From positions 62,001-126,000 of the forward strand of contig NZ_FMAF01000001.1 of NCBI RefSeq assembly GCF_900094565.1: DNA of 64,000 nucleotides, given 5' to 3'. Shown piece by piece: positions 1-8,425 of this stretch. The notes below the pieces were generated by a model. The model was not told the DNA's origin. It saw only the letters and a list, made by a program, of their open reading frames with translations, and ran no database searches. This DNA comes from Martinezella lusitana. Its GTDB lineage: Bacteria; Pseudomonadota; Alphaproteobacteria; Rhizobiales; Rhizobiaceae. Each line of letters begins with the position of its first letter. Position 1 is the first letter of the stretch. The position numbers and the translations under genes were made by a program.

Positions 1-1
1 C

Positions 2-895
2 TTCGATGATCGCGGCGAAAAGCGCTCGCCCGTCATGGTCGCCGGTTATCCGAAGCTGGGCACGGTTTCCGAGTTGGTCGAGTTCGCTCGGCTCACGCGC
101 ATAGACATGCTGATCATCGCGCTGCCGATCAGCGCCGAAGAACGCATTCTGCAATTGCTAAAGATGCTCTGGGTGCTGCCCGTCGACATTCGGCTTGCTG
201 CGCATGCCAACAAGCTGCGCTTCCGCCCGCGCGCCTATTCGCATGTGGGCGCAGTGCCGATGCTCGATATCTTCAACAAGCCGATCCGCGATTGGGATGG
301 CGTCGCCAAGCGCATCTTCGATGTCCTCTTCAGCGTGCTGGCGCTTACGCTTCTTTGGCCGATCATGCTCGGCGCGGCGATTGCCGTGAAGACGACGTCG
401 AAAGGGCCCGTATTCTTCATGCAGAAGCGCCACGGCTTCAACAACGAGATCATCAAGGTCTTGAAGTTCCGCTCCATGTATACGCACATGAGCGACCCGA
501 CCGCCCGCAACGCCGTCACCAAGAACGATCCTCGCGTCACGCCTGTCGGACGCTTCATCCGCAAGACCTCGATCGATGAGCTGCCGCAGCTCTTCAACGT
601 GTTGCTTGGCAATCTCTCGCTCGTCGGCCCGCGACCGCACGCCGTGCTCGCCGCCAGCCACAATCGCACCTATTCCGATGTCGTCGAAGGTTATTTCGCT
701 CGCCATCGCGTCAAGCCCGGCGTGACCGGCTGGGCACAGATCAACGGTTGGCGGGGCGAAATCGACAGCGACGACAAGATCAAGTTCCGTACCGCATACG
801 ACCTCTATTACATCGAGAACTGGTCGCTGGCGTTCGATCTGAAGATCCTCTTCCTGACGCCGTTCCGTCTGCTCAATACGGAAAACGCCTATTGA
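2..895 (+). CDS. Polyprenyl glycosylphosphotransferase, C-terminal part (cut by window start)
   Basis: The reading frame is already open at base 2, so the N-terminal membrane part lies outside the window. What remains is the end of the CoA-binding-like domain followed by the catalytic module of monotopic phosphoglycosyl transferases (WcaJ/ExoY/PssA family), which load the first sugar phosphate onto undecaprenyl phosphate at the inner membrane. Counting from the Met at base 35, KRIFDV precedes a hydrophobic segment at about 94-118, KFRSM follows at 144-148, the catalytic Asp-Glu pair of the family is in SIDELPQL (D181, E182), and LVGPRPHA and [10 protein letters not shown] close the domain. 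Its stop overlaps the next gene by four bases, so it is the first visible gene of a polysaccharide operon. The exact sugar and polymer cannot be read from the sequence. Confidence 0.9.
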   Translation, partial: FDDRGEKRSPVMVAGYPKLGTVSELVEFARLTRIDMLIIALPISAEERILQLLKMLWVLPVDIRLAAHANKLRFRPRAYSHVGAVPMLDIFNKPIRDWDGVAKRIFDVLFSVLALTLLWPIMLGAAIAVKTTSKGPVFFMQKRHGFNNEIIKVLKFRSMYTHMSDPTARNAVTKNDPRVTPVGRFIRKTSIDELPQLFNVLLGNLSLVGPRPHAVLAASHNRTYSDVVEGYFARHRVKPGVTGWAQINGWRGEIDSDDKIKFRTAYDLYYIENWSLAFDLKILFLTPFRLLNTENAY

Positions 896-2154
896 CCGCG
901 ATCGACCTCCCATCGTCTCGCGTCGCGCAGCCGCAGCTCGCCACAATACGGCTGATCGGAACGGCCGGCGTCGCCTTCGGAGTGTTCCTGTCGGGCTTCG
1001 TGATCGCGGAACCCGCCCCCTATGAGCTGTGGCTCGCCTTTCTCATCGGCACCTGGTTCATTCTCGGGCTGAAGATATCCCGCAGCGTCGCGCCGCTTCT
1101 GGCCCTGTTTCTGGCCTTCAATGTCGGCGGCATGCTGTCGATCACGCAGATGCGCAATCTCGACGCCAGCGACCATCTCGACGGTCCTGTCTATATCGCC
1201 GTCTCCACCTTCCTGGCACTCAGCTCCGTCTTCTATGCTGCCATCATCGAGGACGGTGAAAAGCGGCTGAAGCTGATCTTCAATACCTGGGTCGTGGCAG
1301 CGCTGATCACGGCGAGCCTCGGTATTCTCGGCTATTTCCACGCCGTTCCCGGCTTCGATATCTTCACCCGCTACGACCGCGCGATGGGTGCGTTCCAGGA
1401 TCCGAACGTCTTCGGTCCCTATCTGGTGACACCGAGCATATACCTCATGCACGGTATCTTGATCGGCGATCTGAAGAAGGCGCCGATCAAGGGCATCTGC
1501 CTGTTCATTCTGGCCTTCGGCATCTTCCTTTCCTTCTCCCGCGCCGCCTGGGCCCTGTTTGCCTTCGCCTCGGCGATGCTGATCTTCTGTATGCTGCTGA
1601 AGCACCGCAGCAACGCATTCCGGCTGCGCATCCTTGTCATGTCGCTGACCGCGATCATTCTCATGGTCGTCCTGCTCGTCGTCGCGCTGCAATTCCATCA
1701 GGTCAGCGACCTGTTCTCCACGCGTACCCAACTCGTGCAGGACTATGACGGCGGCCACCTCGGCCGTTTCGAACGTCATCGCATCGGCTTCATGATGTCC
1801 ATGGAGCGGCCGCTCGGCATAGGGCCACTGGTCTTCGGCAAACTCTTTCGCGAGGACGAGCACAATACCTGGCTGAAGACGCTGACCACCTACGGCTGGC
1901 TCGGCTTCTTCTGCTGGATCAGCATGATCTGCTGGACCATCTATATCGGCTTTCGCAATCTCCTGAAGGAACGGCCCTGGCAGCCCTACGTGATGATCGC
2001 CTGGATCGTCATTCTCGGCCATGTCGGCATCGGCAATGTCATCGATACCGACCACTGGCGCCATCTCTACATGTTGATCGGCATCGTCTGGGGCTGCGGC
2101 GCCCTCGAGCGGAAGTATCAGCGTAGCTCGAGCCGAAGGGAAGCAGCACCGTGA
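892..2154 (+). CDS. O-antigen ligase/polymerase (Wzy-like) membrane protein
   Basis: About 420 residues with roughly ten hydrophobic segments, fitting the Wzy_C/WaaL-type family that polymerises or ligates lipid-linked repeat units on the periplasmic face. Typical features are GAFQDPNVFGPYL in the middle, the FSRAAWALF segment, and EHNTWLKTLTTYGWLGF in the late periplasmic loop. The frame is open from base 748, but the part before 892 overlaps the upstream gene and does not look like a membrane protein. The chosen start is the TTG at 892, which overlaps the upstream TGA and gives TAIDLPSS as the N-terminus. A later GTG or ATG cannot be excluded. The 3' end overlaps the next start (GTGA), which suggests translational coupling. 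Confidence 0.8.
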   Translation: MTAIDLPSSRVAQPQLATIRLIGTAGVAFGVFLSGFVIAEPAPYELWLAFLIGTWFILGLKISRSVAPLLALFLAFNVGGMLSITQMRNLDASDHLDGPVYIAVSTFLALSSVFYAAIIEDGEKRLKLIFNTWVVAALITASLGILGYFHAVPGFDIFTRYDRAMGAFQDPNVFGPYLVTPSIYLMHGILIGDLKKAPIKGICLFILAFGIFLSFSRAAWALFAFASAMLIFCMLLKHRSNAFRLRILVMSLTAIILMVVLLVVALQFHQVSDLFSTRTQLVQDYDGGHLGRFERHRIGFMMSMERPLGIGPLVFGKLFREDEHNTWLKTLTTYGWLGFFCWISMICWTIYIGFRNLLKERPWQPYVMIAWIVILGHVGIGNVIDTDHWRHLYMLIGIVWGCGALERKYQRSSSRREAAP

Positions 2155-3386
2155 ACATTCATAGTGGCACCAAGCGTCTGTCGCTGCTGCAGGTTCTCGA
2201 GCCGAGCGGCGGCGGCTCCGGACGGCATTTCCTCGATCTGTGCCGGGCTATGCAGCGGCGCGGTCATTCGGTCACCGCCGTCTATTCGCCGCTGCGCGCC
2301 GAGGCCGCCTTCGTCGCAGAGCTCGAAGGCATGGGCCTCGACAACGTCATTCCGCTTGCCATGCGGCGCGCTCCGGGTCCCTGGGATATCACCGCATGGT
2401 GGCATCTGCGCAAGATCGCAGCCCTTAATGGACCGTTCGATCTGATCCACGGCCATAGCTCGAAGGCCGGGGCATTGACACGATTGCGGCTGCCGGGACG
2501 ACATGTGCCGGTCCTTTACACGCCGCACGCCTTTCGCACCATGGACCCGACGCTCGGCTCGAGGGGCCGATTGATCTATGGCGGCATCGAGCGCTTTCTC
2601 GGCAGCCGGCTGACCGACCGCCTGATCTGCGTCTCCCGCGACGAATATAACCACGCGCTGTCGTTGGGCATTCCCGAAGCGCGTCTGCGCATCGTCGTCA
2701 ATGGCGTCAGTGCACCGCCAACCAGCCAACGCGCTGCCATCCGCACCCGCTACGGCATCCCTCAGGACGCCCTCCTCTTCGGTTTCGTCGGCCGATTGAC
2801 CCCGCAGAAAGCGCCGGAGCGGCTTGTCAAAGCTTTTTCCCGCATCGCCCATGGCTTGCCGCAGGCGCATTTGTTGATGATCGGGATCGGGGAACTTGCG
2901 GAAGCCGTCAACGACATGATCAGGGCCGCCGGGCTGGCGCACCGCGCCCGCCTTGACGGCAGCATACCGGGCGTTACCGCCATCGATGCGTTCGATGTCG
3001 TTGTTATGCCGAGCCGATATGAGGCAATGTCCTATGTAATGCTGGAAGCGGCGTCGGCAGGAAAGCCGCTGGTACTGGCAGATGTCGGCGGCGCACGCAC
3101 GGTGCTGGAGCCCGATAGGAACGGCTACATCGTACCGAACAGCGACGATCCCGCGGAACTTGCCGCCGCGATGTCGCACTTTGCCGACCCCAATCTGCTG
3201 GCACGCATTGCCGCCGAAGCACGCCGCCGCAAGGACGGCTATACGCTCGACGGTATGGCCGATGCGACCGAGGAGATCTATTACGACCTGCTCGGCTATC
3301 CTGCCCCCGTTCGCCTGGAACGGCAGGAAAAAGTCCCGTTGCCTGAGATCGCCAAAGAGCGGACGAAGAGCGCTGCCGCATTCTAA
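2151..3386 (+). CDS. Glycosyltransferase family 4 protein
   Basis: A GT-B fold glycosyltransferase of 411 residues that should add a sugar from a nucleotide donor to the lipid-linked polysaccharide intermediate in the cytoplasm. The N-terminal domain carries the glycine-rich LEPSGGGSGRH segment and the acceptor-side HGHSSKAG motif. The C-terminal GT1-type domain begins near LFGFVGRLTPQKAPE and contains the EX7E motif in RYEAMSYVMLEA. The GTG start at 2151 overlaps the stop of the polymerase gene, so this is the third gene of a tightly packed operon. No terminator is evident after it. Donor and acceptor are unknown. Confidence 0.88.
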   Translation: MNIHSGTKRLSLLQVLEPSGGGSGRHFLDLCRAMQRRGHSVTAVYSPLRAEAAFVAELEGMGLDNVIPLAMRRAPGPWDITAWWHLRKIAALNGPFDLIHGHSSKAGALTRLRLPGRHVPVLYTPHAFRTMDPTLGSRGRLIYGGIERFLGSRLTDRLICVSRDEYNHALSLGIPEARLRIVVNGVSAPPTSQRAAIRTRYGIPQDALLFGFVGRLTPQKAPERLVKAFSRIAHGLPQAHLLMIGIGELAEAVNDMIRAAGLAHRARLDGSIPGVTAIDAFDVVVMPSRYEAMSYVMLEAASAGKPLVLADVGGARTVLEPDRNGYIVPNSDDPAELAAAMSHFADPNLLARIAAEARRRKDGYTLDGMADATEEIYYDLLGYPAPVRLERQEKVPLPEIAKERTKSAAAF

Positions 3387-3450
3387 ACTCGAACGCGGTT
3401 TCCATCCGAAATGAGTTCCGATTTTCCGGCTTATGCGATACAGTTAAACC

Positions 3451-3741
3451 ATGATTACATCAGCACAATTACGCGGCGCGCGCGCCATGCTCGGACTGAC
3501 GGCGGAGACGCTCGCCAGCGAGAGCAAGCTTCCGGTGTCGACGATCGAAGCCCTGGAAACGGATGCCAATTCCGCAGATGCCAAGGCGCTTGCCACGGTT
3601 CGCTCCGTCCTTGAAACCCGCGGCGTTCTGTTCCTTGCCAGCGGCGGCGATGACGCCGGCGGCGCCGGCGTCCGCTTCAAGCATTGGGCCGAGGATGGCA
3701 GCATCCGGCCGGAAAACCTGAACGCCACCAATGATGATTGA
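3451..3741 (+). CDS. Small Xre-type helix-turn-helix protein
   Basis: A 96-residue protein whose first 60 residues (ITSAQLRGARAMLGLTAETLA and following) match the Xre/Cro helix-turn-helix pattern, with the second helix around LASESKLPVSTIEALE. The C-terminal tail (GVRFKHWAEDG) resembles the end of many small single-domain alphaproteobacterial Xre regulators that bind DNA as dimers. It stands alone between the polysaccharide operon and a convergent esterase gene. No strong Shine-Dalgarno sequence is visible before the ATG. Its target is unknown; nothing ties it to the polysaccharide genes beyond adjacency. Confidence 0.72.
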   Translation: MITSAQLRGARAMLGLTAETLASESKLPVSTIEALETDANSADAKALATVRSVLETRGVLFLASGGDDAGGAGVRFKHWAEDGSIRPENLNATNDD

Positions 3742-3836
3742 CGGCCGGAGCGGTTATGCGTTTCGCCGAACCGCTCTACGGCATTGTTTTTCCGCCATTC
3801 CAGACGGCAAACTGCCGCAGTTTTCTTGCTGTGGCT

Positions 3837-4859
3837 CTAGGCCGCTAGCCCCCAGCTCTTGACCAGTTGCTCCGGCGCGGAAACGGCCGCGGCCAGGATG
3901 AAGCGCTCGGTATCGTTTGCCGGTTCCCGGCCCTCGATGACCGAACCGACCGGCAAGCCATGGCCGAAATCGTTCAGCGTGACGAGTTCCAGGATCATGT
4001 TGCCATAATCGTCGCGCCATTCGCGCCGCTCGCCGCCTTCGAAAAGGCGCAGGCGGCCCTTGGTCTGCGGACGATCGCGCACGGCAAGCCACTGAGCGAC
4101 CGACGCTTCCGCGTTGGCAAAGGACACGACATCGTCGGCATCGCCATGCCAGATGGAAACAACGGGATAGCTGCGGGCATTCGGAGAGACCTCGCGAACG
4201 AGATCGGCCCATTTTTCGGCCGTACGCGTGGAGCCGCGATTCATGACATCCATAGCCGACATGGCATCGCGAGCGGCTCCAAAAGGCAAGCCGCCGATGA
4301 CGGCACCCGCGGCAAACAGCTCCGGATAGGTCACAAGCAGCGCCGCGGCCATGGCGCCGCCGGCAGACAGACCCATGACGAAAATCCTGTTATCGTCAAT
4401 CTCGTGCAGCCGTCGGCTGGAATCGATCATCTCGCGGATGGAACCGAGCTCGCCACGGTCGCGCGTCACCATGCTCGGGCGAAACCAGTTGAAACACAGA
4501 TTGGGATTGTTCGATGTCTTCTGCTCGGCGTAAAGCACGGCAAACCCGTGCTGACGAGCCAGAGCCGACCAGCCGCTGGCGCGATCGAAATCCTCGGCAT
4601 TCTGATGACACCCGTGCAGGACGACGACGAGCGGCATCGGCCCTTTGATGCCCGGCGGCACATATTCGAGCATGCGAAGATCGCCTGGATTGCGACCGAA
4701 CCACAAAACTTCCGTCAGTTGCTGCGGCACCGGGCGCGTGGGGACGCGACGACGCGGTGGCGGAGATTGCGGCCGTGTCGCCGGAAACATGAGCTGCGGC
4801 AGCTCGACGGAATCGACAAGCAGGCGGCGAAGCCGGCTCGGAACTTTGAAATTCATCAT
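3837..4859 (-). CDS. PHB-depolymerase-family esterase
   Basis: An alpha/beta hydrolase of 340 residues in the poly(3-hydroxybutyrate) depolymerase esterase family. Counting from the chosen ATG, the oxyanion-hole segment LHGCHQ is at 81-86, the nucleophile Ser165 sits in GLSAGG, an acidic residue is in HGDADD around 240-242, and the catalytic His300 is in DFGHG. The frame extends to 5012, but the extra residues look non-coding. An AAAGG a few bases before the ATG pair at 4859/4856 supports this start. No clear signal peptide is seen, so a cytoplasmic or short-chain polyester/ester substrate is possible; calling it a true PHB depolymerase would be over-reading. Confidence 0.82.
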   Translation of the reverse strand: MMNFKVPSRLRRLLVDSVELPQLMFPATRPQSPPPRRRVPTRPVPQQLTEVLWFGRNPGDLRMLEYVPPGIKGPMPLVVVLHGCHQNAEDFDRASGWSALARQHGFAVLYAEQKTSNNPNLCFNWFRPSMVTRDRGELGSIREMIDSSRRLHEIDDNRIFVMGLSAGGAMAAALLVTYPELFAAGAVIGGLPFGAARDAMSAMDVMNRGSTRTAEKWADLVREVSPNARSYPVVSIWHGDADDVVSFANAEASVAQWLAVRDRPQTKGRLRLFEGGERREWRDDYGNMILELVTLNDFGHGLPVGSVIEGREPANDTERFILAAAVSAPEQLVKSWGLAA

Positions 4860-5084
4860 GGACCTTTCAGATTCTCCGCGCCCGCCGCTAGTGGTTTTCC
4901 TCCGTCGCGGCAGCCGCGCACTGTCCCCCAGGGGGCTCAGTGACATCGAGAGACAGACTCTCTTTGTGCAATGCAGCAAATATAGGATGGCGGTGCAGCT
5001 TCGAACAGGCACAAAGCATCATTGCTGCTATGTGAAATCAGCTTAAATCGATTAGATTCAGGGTCATAAAAAAGCGCGGTTGTG

Positions 5085-5297
5085 TCAGAAATAAGCCCTT
5101 GCAAGCGCAAGAAGCTTGGCGTCGTCCTTCACGCCCTGACGGTAAAGCTGGATGATCAATGCACCCAAGCGCTCGGCTTCCGGACTGCGCGGGTTCATGC
5201 CACGATCCTGACAGACAGCGTCAAGCACCTTCTCCAGACGGTCGAGATCGTCCGAAAACAAAGGTAAATCCCGTGGATGTATGGGGGTTTCCAACAT
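5085..5297 (-). CDS. Small conserved-looking hypothetical protein (70 aa)
   Basis: A 70-residue acidic to neutral, probably helical and cytoplasmic protein containing DLDRLEKVLDAVCQDRG and EAERLGALIIQLYRQGV. I recognise this type as a small protein of rhizobial genomes without an assigned function. It has no signal peptide, no membrane segment and a single cysteine. Codon usage is like that of its neighbours and the ORF is well formed, which argues that it is real. It is monocistronic, between the esterase (same strand) and a divergent secreted protein. Confidence 0.6.
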   Translation of the reverse strand: MLETPIHPRDLPLFSDDLDRLEKVLDAVCQDRGMNPRSPEAERLGALIIQLYRQGVKDDAKLLALARAYF

Positions 5298-5544
5298 TTG
5301 CGCTGCCTCGTCCTTCGGGCAGAAGCACGCAACAACTTCGCCGGTGCCCGCTAATACCCGACGATACCACTAGACTATGCTCCTTGGCCGCGGGCTTGGC
5401 AAGGAAGCTTTTGCGCGATCGCCGCCACTAATGCATTTCTGATTCGCAAACCGGGCGGCAATCCCGCCAACGCTACAATTTTAAGTTACGCCATCACCAA
5501 GCCTTCATCCGCATTTGCGACAACGGCGCAAACGGAGAGATGAT

Positions 5545-5937
5545 ATGACCAGATTTTTTATCCCGGCCATTGTCGGCCTGTTACTCGCCAGCACGGCCCT
5601 GCCGGCCCTTGCACAGAACTTTCAGAACCTTCCCTTGCGCAATCCTCGTCAGCCGCCGGAAGGATATATTTCCGTGCAGTCGGGAATATCGCTTTCCTAT
5701 TCGGTACCGGACGGCGACAACGAGGAGCAGCAGGAGAAGGCTTTGAAATCCTTCTACAAGATCGCCGCGAGCAGCTGCGCGACCTTGCTCGATACCATTG
5801 CCGACGCCTGCGAGATCAGCGCGATGTCGAGCAATACCGCGGTCAACAGTCCCGACGGCCGCGGGCCGAGGCTCTCGGTAAACGGACAGGTGACGATGTC
5901 GGTCAAACTGAAGCCGGCCACCGCACCAGCGAAATAG
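5545..5937 (+). CDS. Secreted hypothetical protein (130 aa) with two cysteines
   Basis: A 130-residue protein with a clear Sec signal peptide (TRFFIPAIVGLLLASTALPALA, cleaved before QNF), so a periplasmic location is expected. The mature part has a paired-cysteine segment (SSCATLLDTIADACEI) that could form a disulfide. The ATG at 5545 is preceded by CGGAGAGA at good distance, which decides it over the ATG-less upstream extension that begins at 5515. I do not recognise a domain. Function unknown. Confidence 0.68.
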   Translation: MTRFFIPAIVGLLLASTALPALAQNFQNLPLRNPRQPPEGYISVQSGISLSYSVPDGDNEEQQEKALKSFYKIAASSCATLLDTIADACEISAMSSNTAVNSPDGRGPRLSVNGQVTMSVKLKPATAPAK

Positions 5938-6028
5938 GAATCCCTGCTCCCGATAGTCAATGATGCGAAAGCCAACGGATCGGTAAGAAATCGCGGCGAT
6001 AATCCCCTCGCAATTGAGGGATGATACC

Positions 6029-6724
6029 ATGGCGAAAGCGAAACGGCGCACACGGCGCAAGCCGCAATCCAGGGCGGGCAATTCGATGTGGCTGTGGGGT
6101 GTCGTCGGCCTGGCGGCCGTGGCCGGCATCTACGCCTACCAGCATCGCAAGGAGATGCCGTCGATGCTCGCCCATGCAGGCGCGGTCGCTGCCATGCCGC
6201 ATGTGGCACAGGAAGCGCCGGTGCCGGCAACCAGGCCGAAGGTCAAGACCGTCGCGGTCGCTCCGGAACCGCGTGCGACATCCGCCCTGCCCGTGCCGCC
6301 AGCCGCCATTCCCGTCGCGATGCCGATCAGCAGGATGCCGATCGAACGGCCAGTGCCCGGCTTACGGGGCCAGACCGGCGGCCGGTTTGTGCTTTGTGGC
6401 GCCGGCTCGGGAACGAACTGCGTGGTTGATGGCAACACGTTCTGGCAGGATGGCGTCAGGATCCAGCTGGCCGACATTGACGTGCCATACACCGATGCCG
6501 CGCGCTGTCCGAGCGAGAGGCAGAAGGCCGTGGCCGCGAAACTGCGGCTGCAGGCCCTCCTCAATGACGGAACCTTCGTACTTTCCGGCAGCAATCGCAG
6601 CGATGACCAGAATGGCGGCAAACTGCGCATCGCCATGCGCGCGGGCCGCTCGATCGGCGATCAACTCGTCTCAGAAGGACTCGCGCGGCGCTGGACGGGC
6701 CAGCCATCCTCGTGGTGCAGCTAA
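6029..6724 (+). CDS. Membrane-anchored SNase-like protein, apparently catalytically degenerate
   Basis: A 231-residue protein with a basic N-terminus ([11 protein letters not shown]), one membrane helix at about 20-37, a Pro/Ala-rich linker, and a C-terminal domain (about 115-231) like thermonuclease (SNase) folds, ending [19 protein letters not shown]...WC. The usual acidic metal ligand in the DGDT motif is Asn here (VVDGNT), and the position of the catalytic Glu in the D-x-P-E motif is Tyr (DVPY). The conserved Arg of VRIQLADID remains. The domain therefore may bind nucleic acid or protein rather than cut. The start is ATG 6029, with GAGGGATG a suitable distance upstream; a TTG at 6014 is possible. 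Confidence 0.7.
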   Translation: MAKAKRRTRRKPQSRAGNSMWLWGVVGLAAVAGIYAYQHRKEMPSMLAHAGAVAAMPHVAQEAPVPATRPKVKTVAVAPEPRATSALPVPPAAIPVAMPISRMPIERPVPGLRGQTGGRFVLCGAGSGTNCVVDGNTFWQDGVRIQLADIDVPYTDAARCPSERQKAVAAKLRLQALLNDGTFVLSGSNRSDDQNGGKLRIAMRAGRSIGDQLVSEGLARRWTGQPSSWCS

Positions 6725-6761
6725 ATCACTGGAAATTCGATTGGGAGCTCAAGGAGATAAA

Positions 6762-6838
<77 letters not shown>

Positions 6839-6924
6839 ACCTGCCGAAACGGCTTGTTTCGTTTAGAGTTTAGAGTTTCGCGACGCAAGCGAAAAGTGGC
6901 GGGCCGCTCAGAAAAAGTTCCGGC

Positions 6925-7314
6925 TCAACGGCACTCGCGTCTCGGCCCCCGGCTCGGTTGATAGCTATTGTCCGAGGCGCGGTAGGAGCTGTAGCGGCTT
7001 GCGCAGGCGCGGGCATGGCCGTCGTAATAGCCTCGGGCGCGTTGCCCGCTGAACAGCGTGCCTGTCACGAAGGATTTGAAGAGCACGCCGCTGTCCGAAT
7101 TGTCATCATAATAGCTATCGGAACCATGACGCCGATGGCCACCGCTCCAGTGATTATGATTGTGCCAATGGCCATGGCCGTGAACCTGAATGACGTCGGA
7201 CTTTTCAGGCACCGACAGCGCCGGCATGGTGATGGCACCGGCCGGCATGGCGGCGACAGCCGCCAGCAGCAAACCAAAGCCCACGGCAGTCATCGACCTG
7301 GCAATCGTAAACAT
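6925..7314 (-). CDS. BA14K-like secreted protein with His-rich segment
   Basis: A 129-residue protein with a signal peptide (ending MPAGAI) and a C-terminal segment ARACASRYSSYRASDNSYQP...RRECR that matches the BA14K-like motif known from Brucella and rhizobia, where Cys and the RYSSY core are conserved. Between them is a His/Trp-rich stretch, HGHGHWHNHNHWSGGHRRHG, which could bind metal. Location is expected to be periplasm or envelope. The role of the family is not settled; lectin-like and immunoreactive properties were reported for the Brucella member. Confidence 0.75.
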   Translation of the reverse strand: MFTIARSMTAVGFGLLLAAVAAMPAGAITMPALSVPEKSDVIQVHGHGHWHNHNHWSGGHRRHGSDSYYDDNSDSGVLFKSFVTGTLFSGQRARGYYDGHARACASRYSSYRASDNSYQPSRGPRRECR

Positions 7315-7491
7315 ATGCGCCTCCTTCGAAATCCGGCAGCGGCGCCAAGCACATATGCGTGAGACAGCCTTGTCGCCGAACGCTTCAATATTACCTCTAT
7401 ATAGTGATTTGGACCCAAGCTCACAGATGCCCTTTCGTCTTTATTGCGAGACGGAATTAAGAGAATAAGAAGCGATCGGAAAGTTGAGGCA

Positions 7492-7749
7492 ATGAAACCC
7501 CTGATAGCCCTGATGCTATGCGCACCGCTGCTTGCCGCATGCACCACAGCCCAGCCATTGGAACCGATTCCCGGCAGCATTACCTATCACGGCCAGCCGC
7601 ACATGAAGCTGACGCAATCGCCGCCCGGCACACGGCTGCAGCATCACTTCACCAATCAATGGGGCCAGGATGTCTTTGAAACCTACATCATCCAGCCTGA
7701 CCGCAGCCTGAAGCTGGTCAGCCGAGAGGAGATGACTCAGCCGTTCTAA
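7492..7749 (+). CDS. Small lipoprotein (85 aa)
   Basis: An 85-residue protein starting MKPLIALMLCAPLLAACTT, a type II signal peptide with the lipobox LAAC, so it should be lipid-anchored in the envelope. The mature part has the conserved-looking pieces GSITYHGQPHMKL and HHFTNQWGQDVFETY. The ATG at 7492 follows GTTGAGG; the frame extends upstream to 7444 without a better start. An intrinsic terminator follows directly. No function recognised. Confidence 0.72.
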   Translation: MKPLIALMLCAPLLAACTTAQPLEPIPGSITYHGQPHMKLTQSPPGTRLQHHFTNQWGQDVFETYIIQPDRSLKLVSREEMTQPF

Positions 7750-7766
7750 GAGCGACCGGAAACATG

Positions 7767-7806
7767 AAAACTCCACCAGCGGGAGAAGCCGGCGGAGTTT
7801 TTGTTT
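7767..7806. terminator. Bidirectional intrinsic terminator between convergent genes
   Basis: A GC-rich stem pairs AAACTCCACCAGC with GCCGGCGGAGTTT around a short loop, with T-rich tracts on both outward sides (GTTTTTGTTT on plus, GTTTTCATG on minus). It lies between the small lipoprotein gene (plus) and the next lipoprotein gene (minus) and can serve both. Confidence 0.75.
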
Positions 7807-7837
7807 CGACATGTGAGCGATCGGGCTATCGCGATGC

Positions 7838-8164
7838 CTACCAGCAGCGATAGCAGCGACGGTAATACGGGCGGTCATAATAGCCGCGGTGATGGTGATC
7901 ACTGGCTGCGGCGCCGACAAGAACACCACCGATGATACCGGCGGCGGCAAGAGCGGCTGCCTGATTTTCAGCTTGCTGCGCCTGGACGCGATTTGCCTGG
8001 TAAGTGGCGCCGACGCAGCGATTGTAGCGCTGCGAACCGGGGCGGAAACCCTGTGACTGGCACGTCATTTCAGCATTCATCGCAGATTCCTGCGGTGTCT
8101 GACAGCTCGATAGAATAGTGGTTACGGCGACGAGGCTCGCCGCTACGGTGGCACGTATACGCAT
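7838..8164 (-). CDS. Glycine-zipper-like lipoprotein (108 aa)
   Basis: A 108-residue protein with a lipobox (ILSSC, Cys21), a segment with two cysteines around CQSQGFRPGSQRYNRC, an Ala/Gly-rich hydrophobic stretch (AALAAAGIIGGVLVGAAAS) of glycine-zipper type, and a His/Tyr/Arg-rich tail ending RRCYRCW. Such proteins are usually anchored in the envelope. It resembles, in layout and in its His-rich part, the BA14K-like protein 1 kb away, but they are not clearly homologous. Function unknown. Confidence 0.7.
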   Translation of the reverse strand: MRIRATVAASLVAVTTILSSCQTPQESAMNAEMTCQSQGFRPGSQRYNRCVGATYQANRVQAQQAENQAAALAAAGIIGGVLVGAAASDHHHRGYYDRPYYRRCYRCW

Positions 8165-8332
8165 ATTCCCTCCGGCAATTTATAGTACAACCCTGGGACA
8201 AGGAAATACAGCCAACGGTAAGTCTTAGCAAGCCAATGCGGTCAGGCAACGCGCAAAAACCGGCAGAATCCCTCAAAATCACGCGCAAAGATGGTATCGT
8301 GCTTAACGGGTTCAGCCCGTCAACGGGAGCGG

Positions 8333-8368
8333 CAAAACAAAAGGCCCCGCCTGGCGGCAGGGCCTTGA
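8333..8368 (-). terminator. Intrinsic terminator of the porin gene
   Basis: On the minus strand AAGGCCCTGCC pairs with GGCGGGGCCTT around a short loop and is followed by TTGTTTTG. It sits about 60 bases after the porin stop codon. Confidence 0.8.
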
Positions 8369-8425
8369 GATCCGCTTGCGTCTGCGGCCTTACTCGAAAG
8401 GCCGAGACATCCGGTTCATTTCCGA

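Noticed and set aside
3748..3776. Stem GAGCGGTT/AACCGCTC between the Xre-type and esterase genes as terminator
   Set aside because: The stem is short, the loop is 13 bases and the T tract starts about nine bases later, so it is not a convincing intrinsic terminator.
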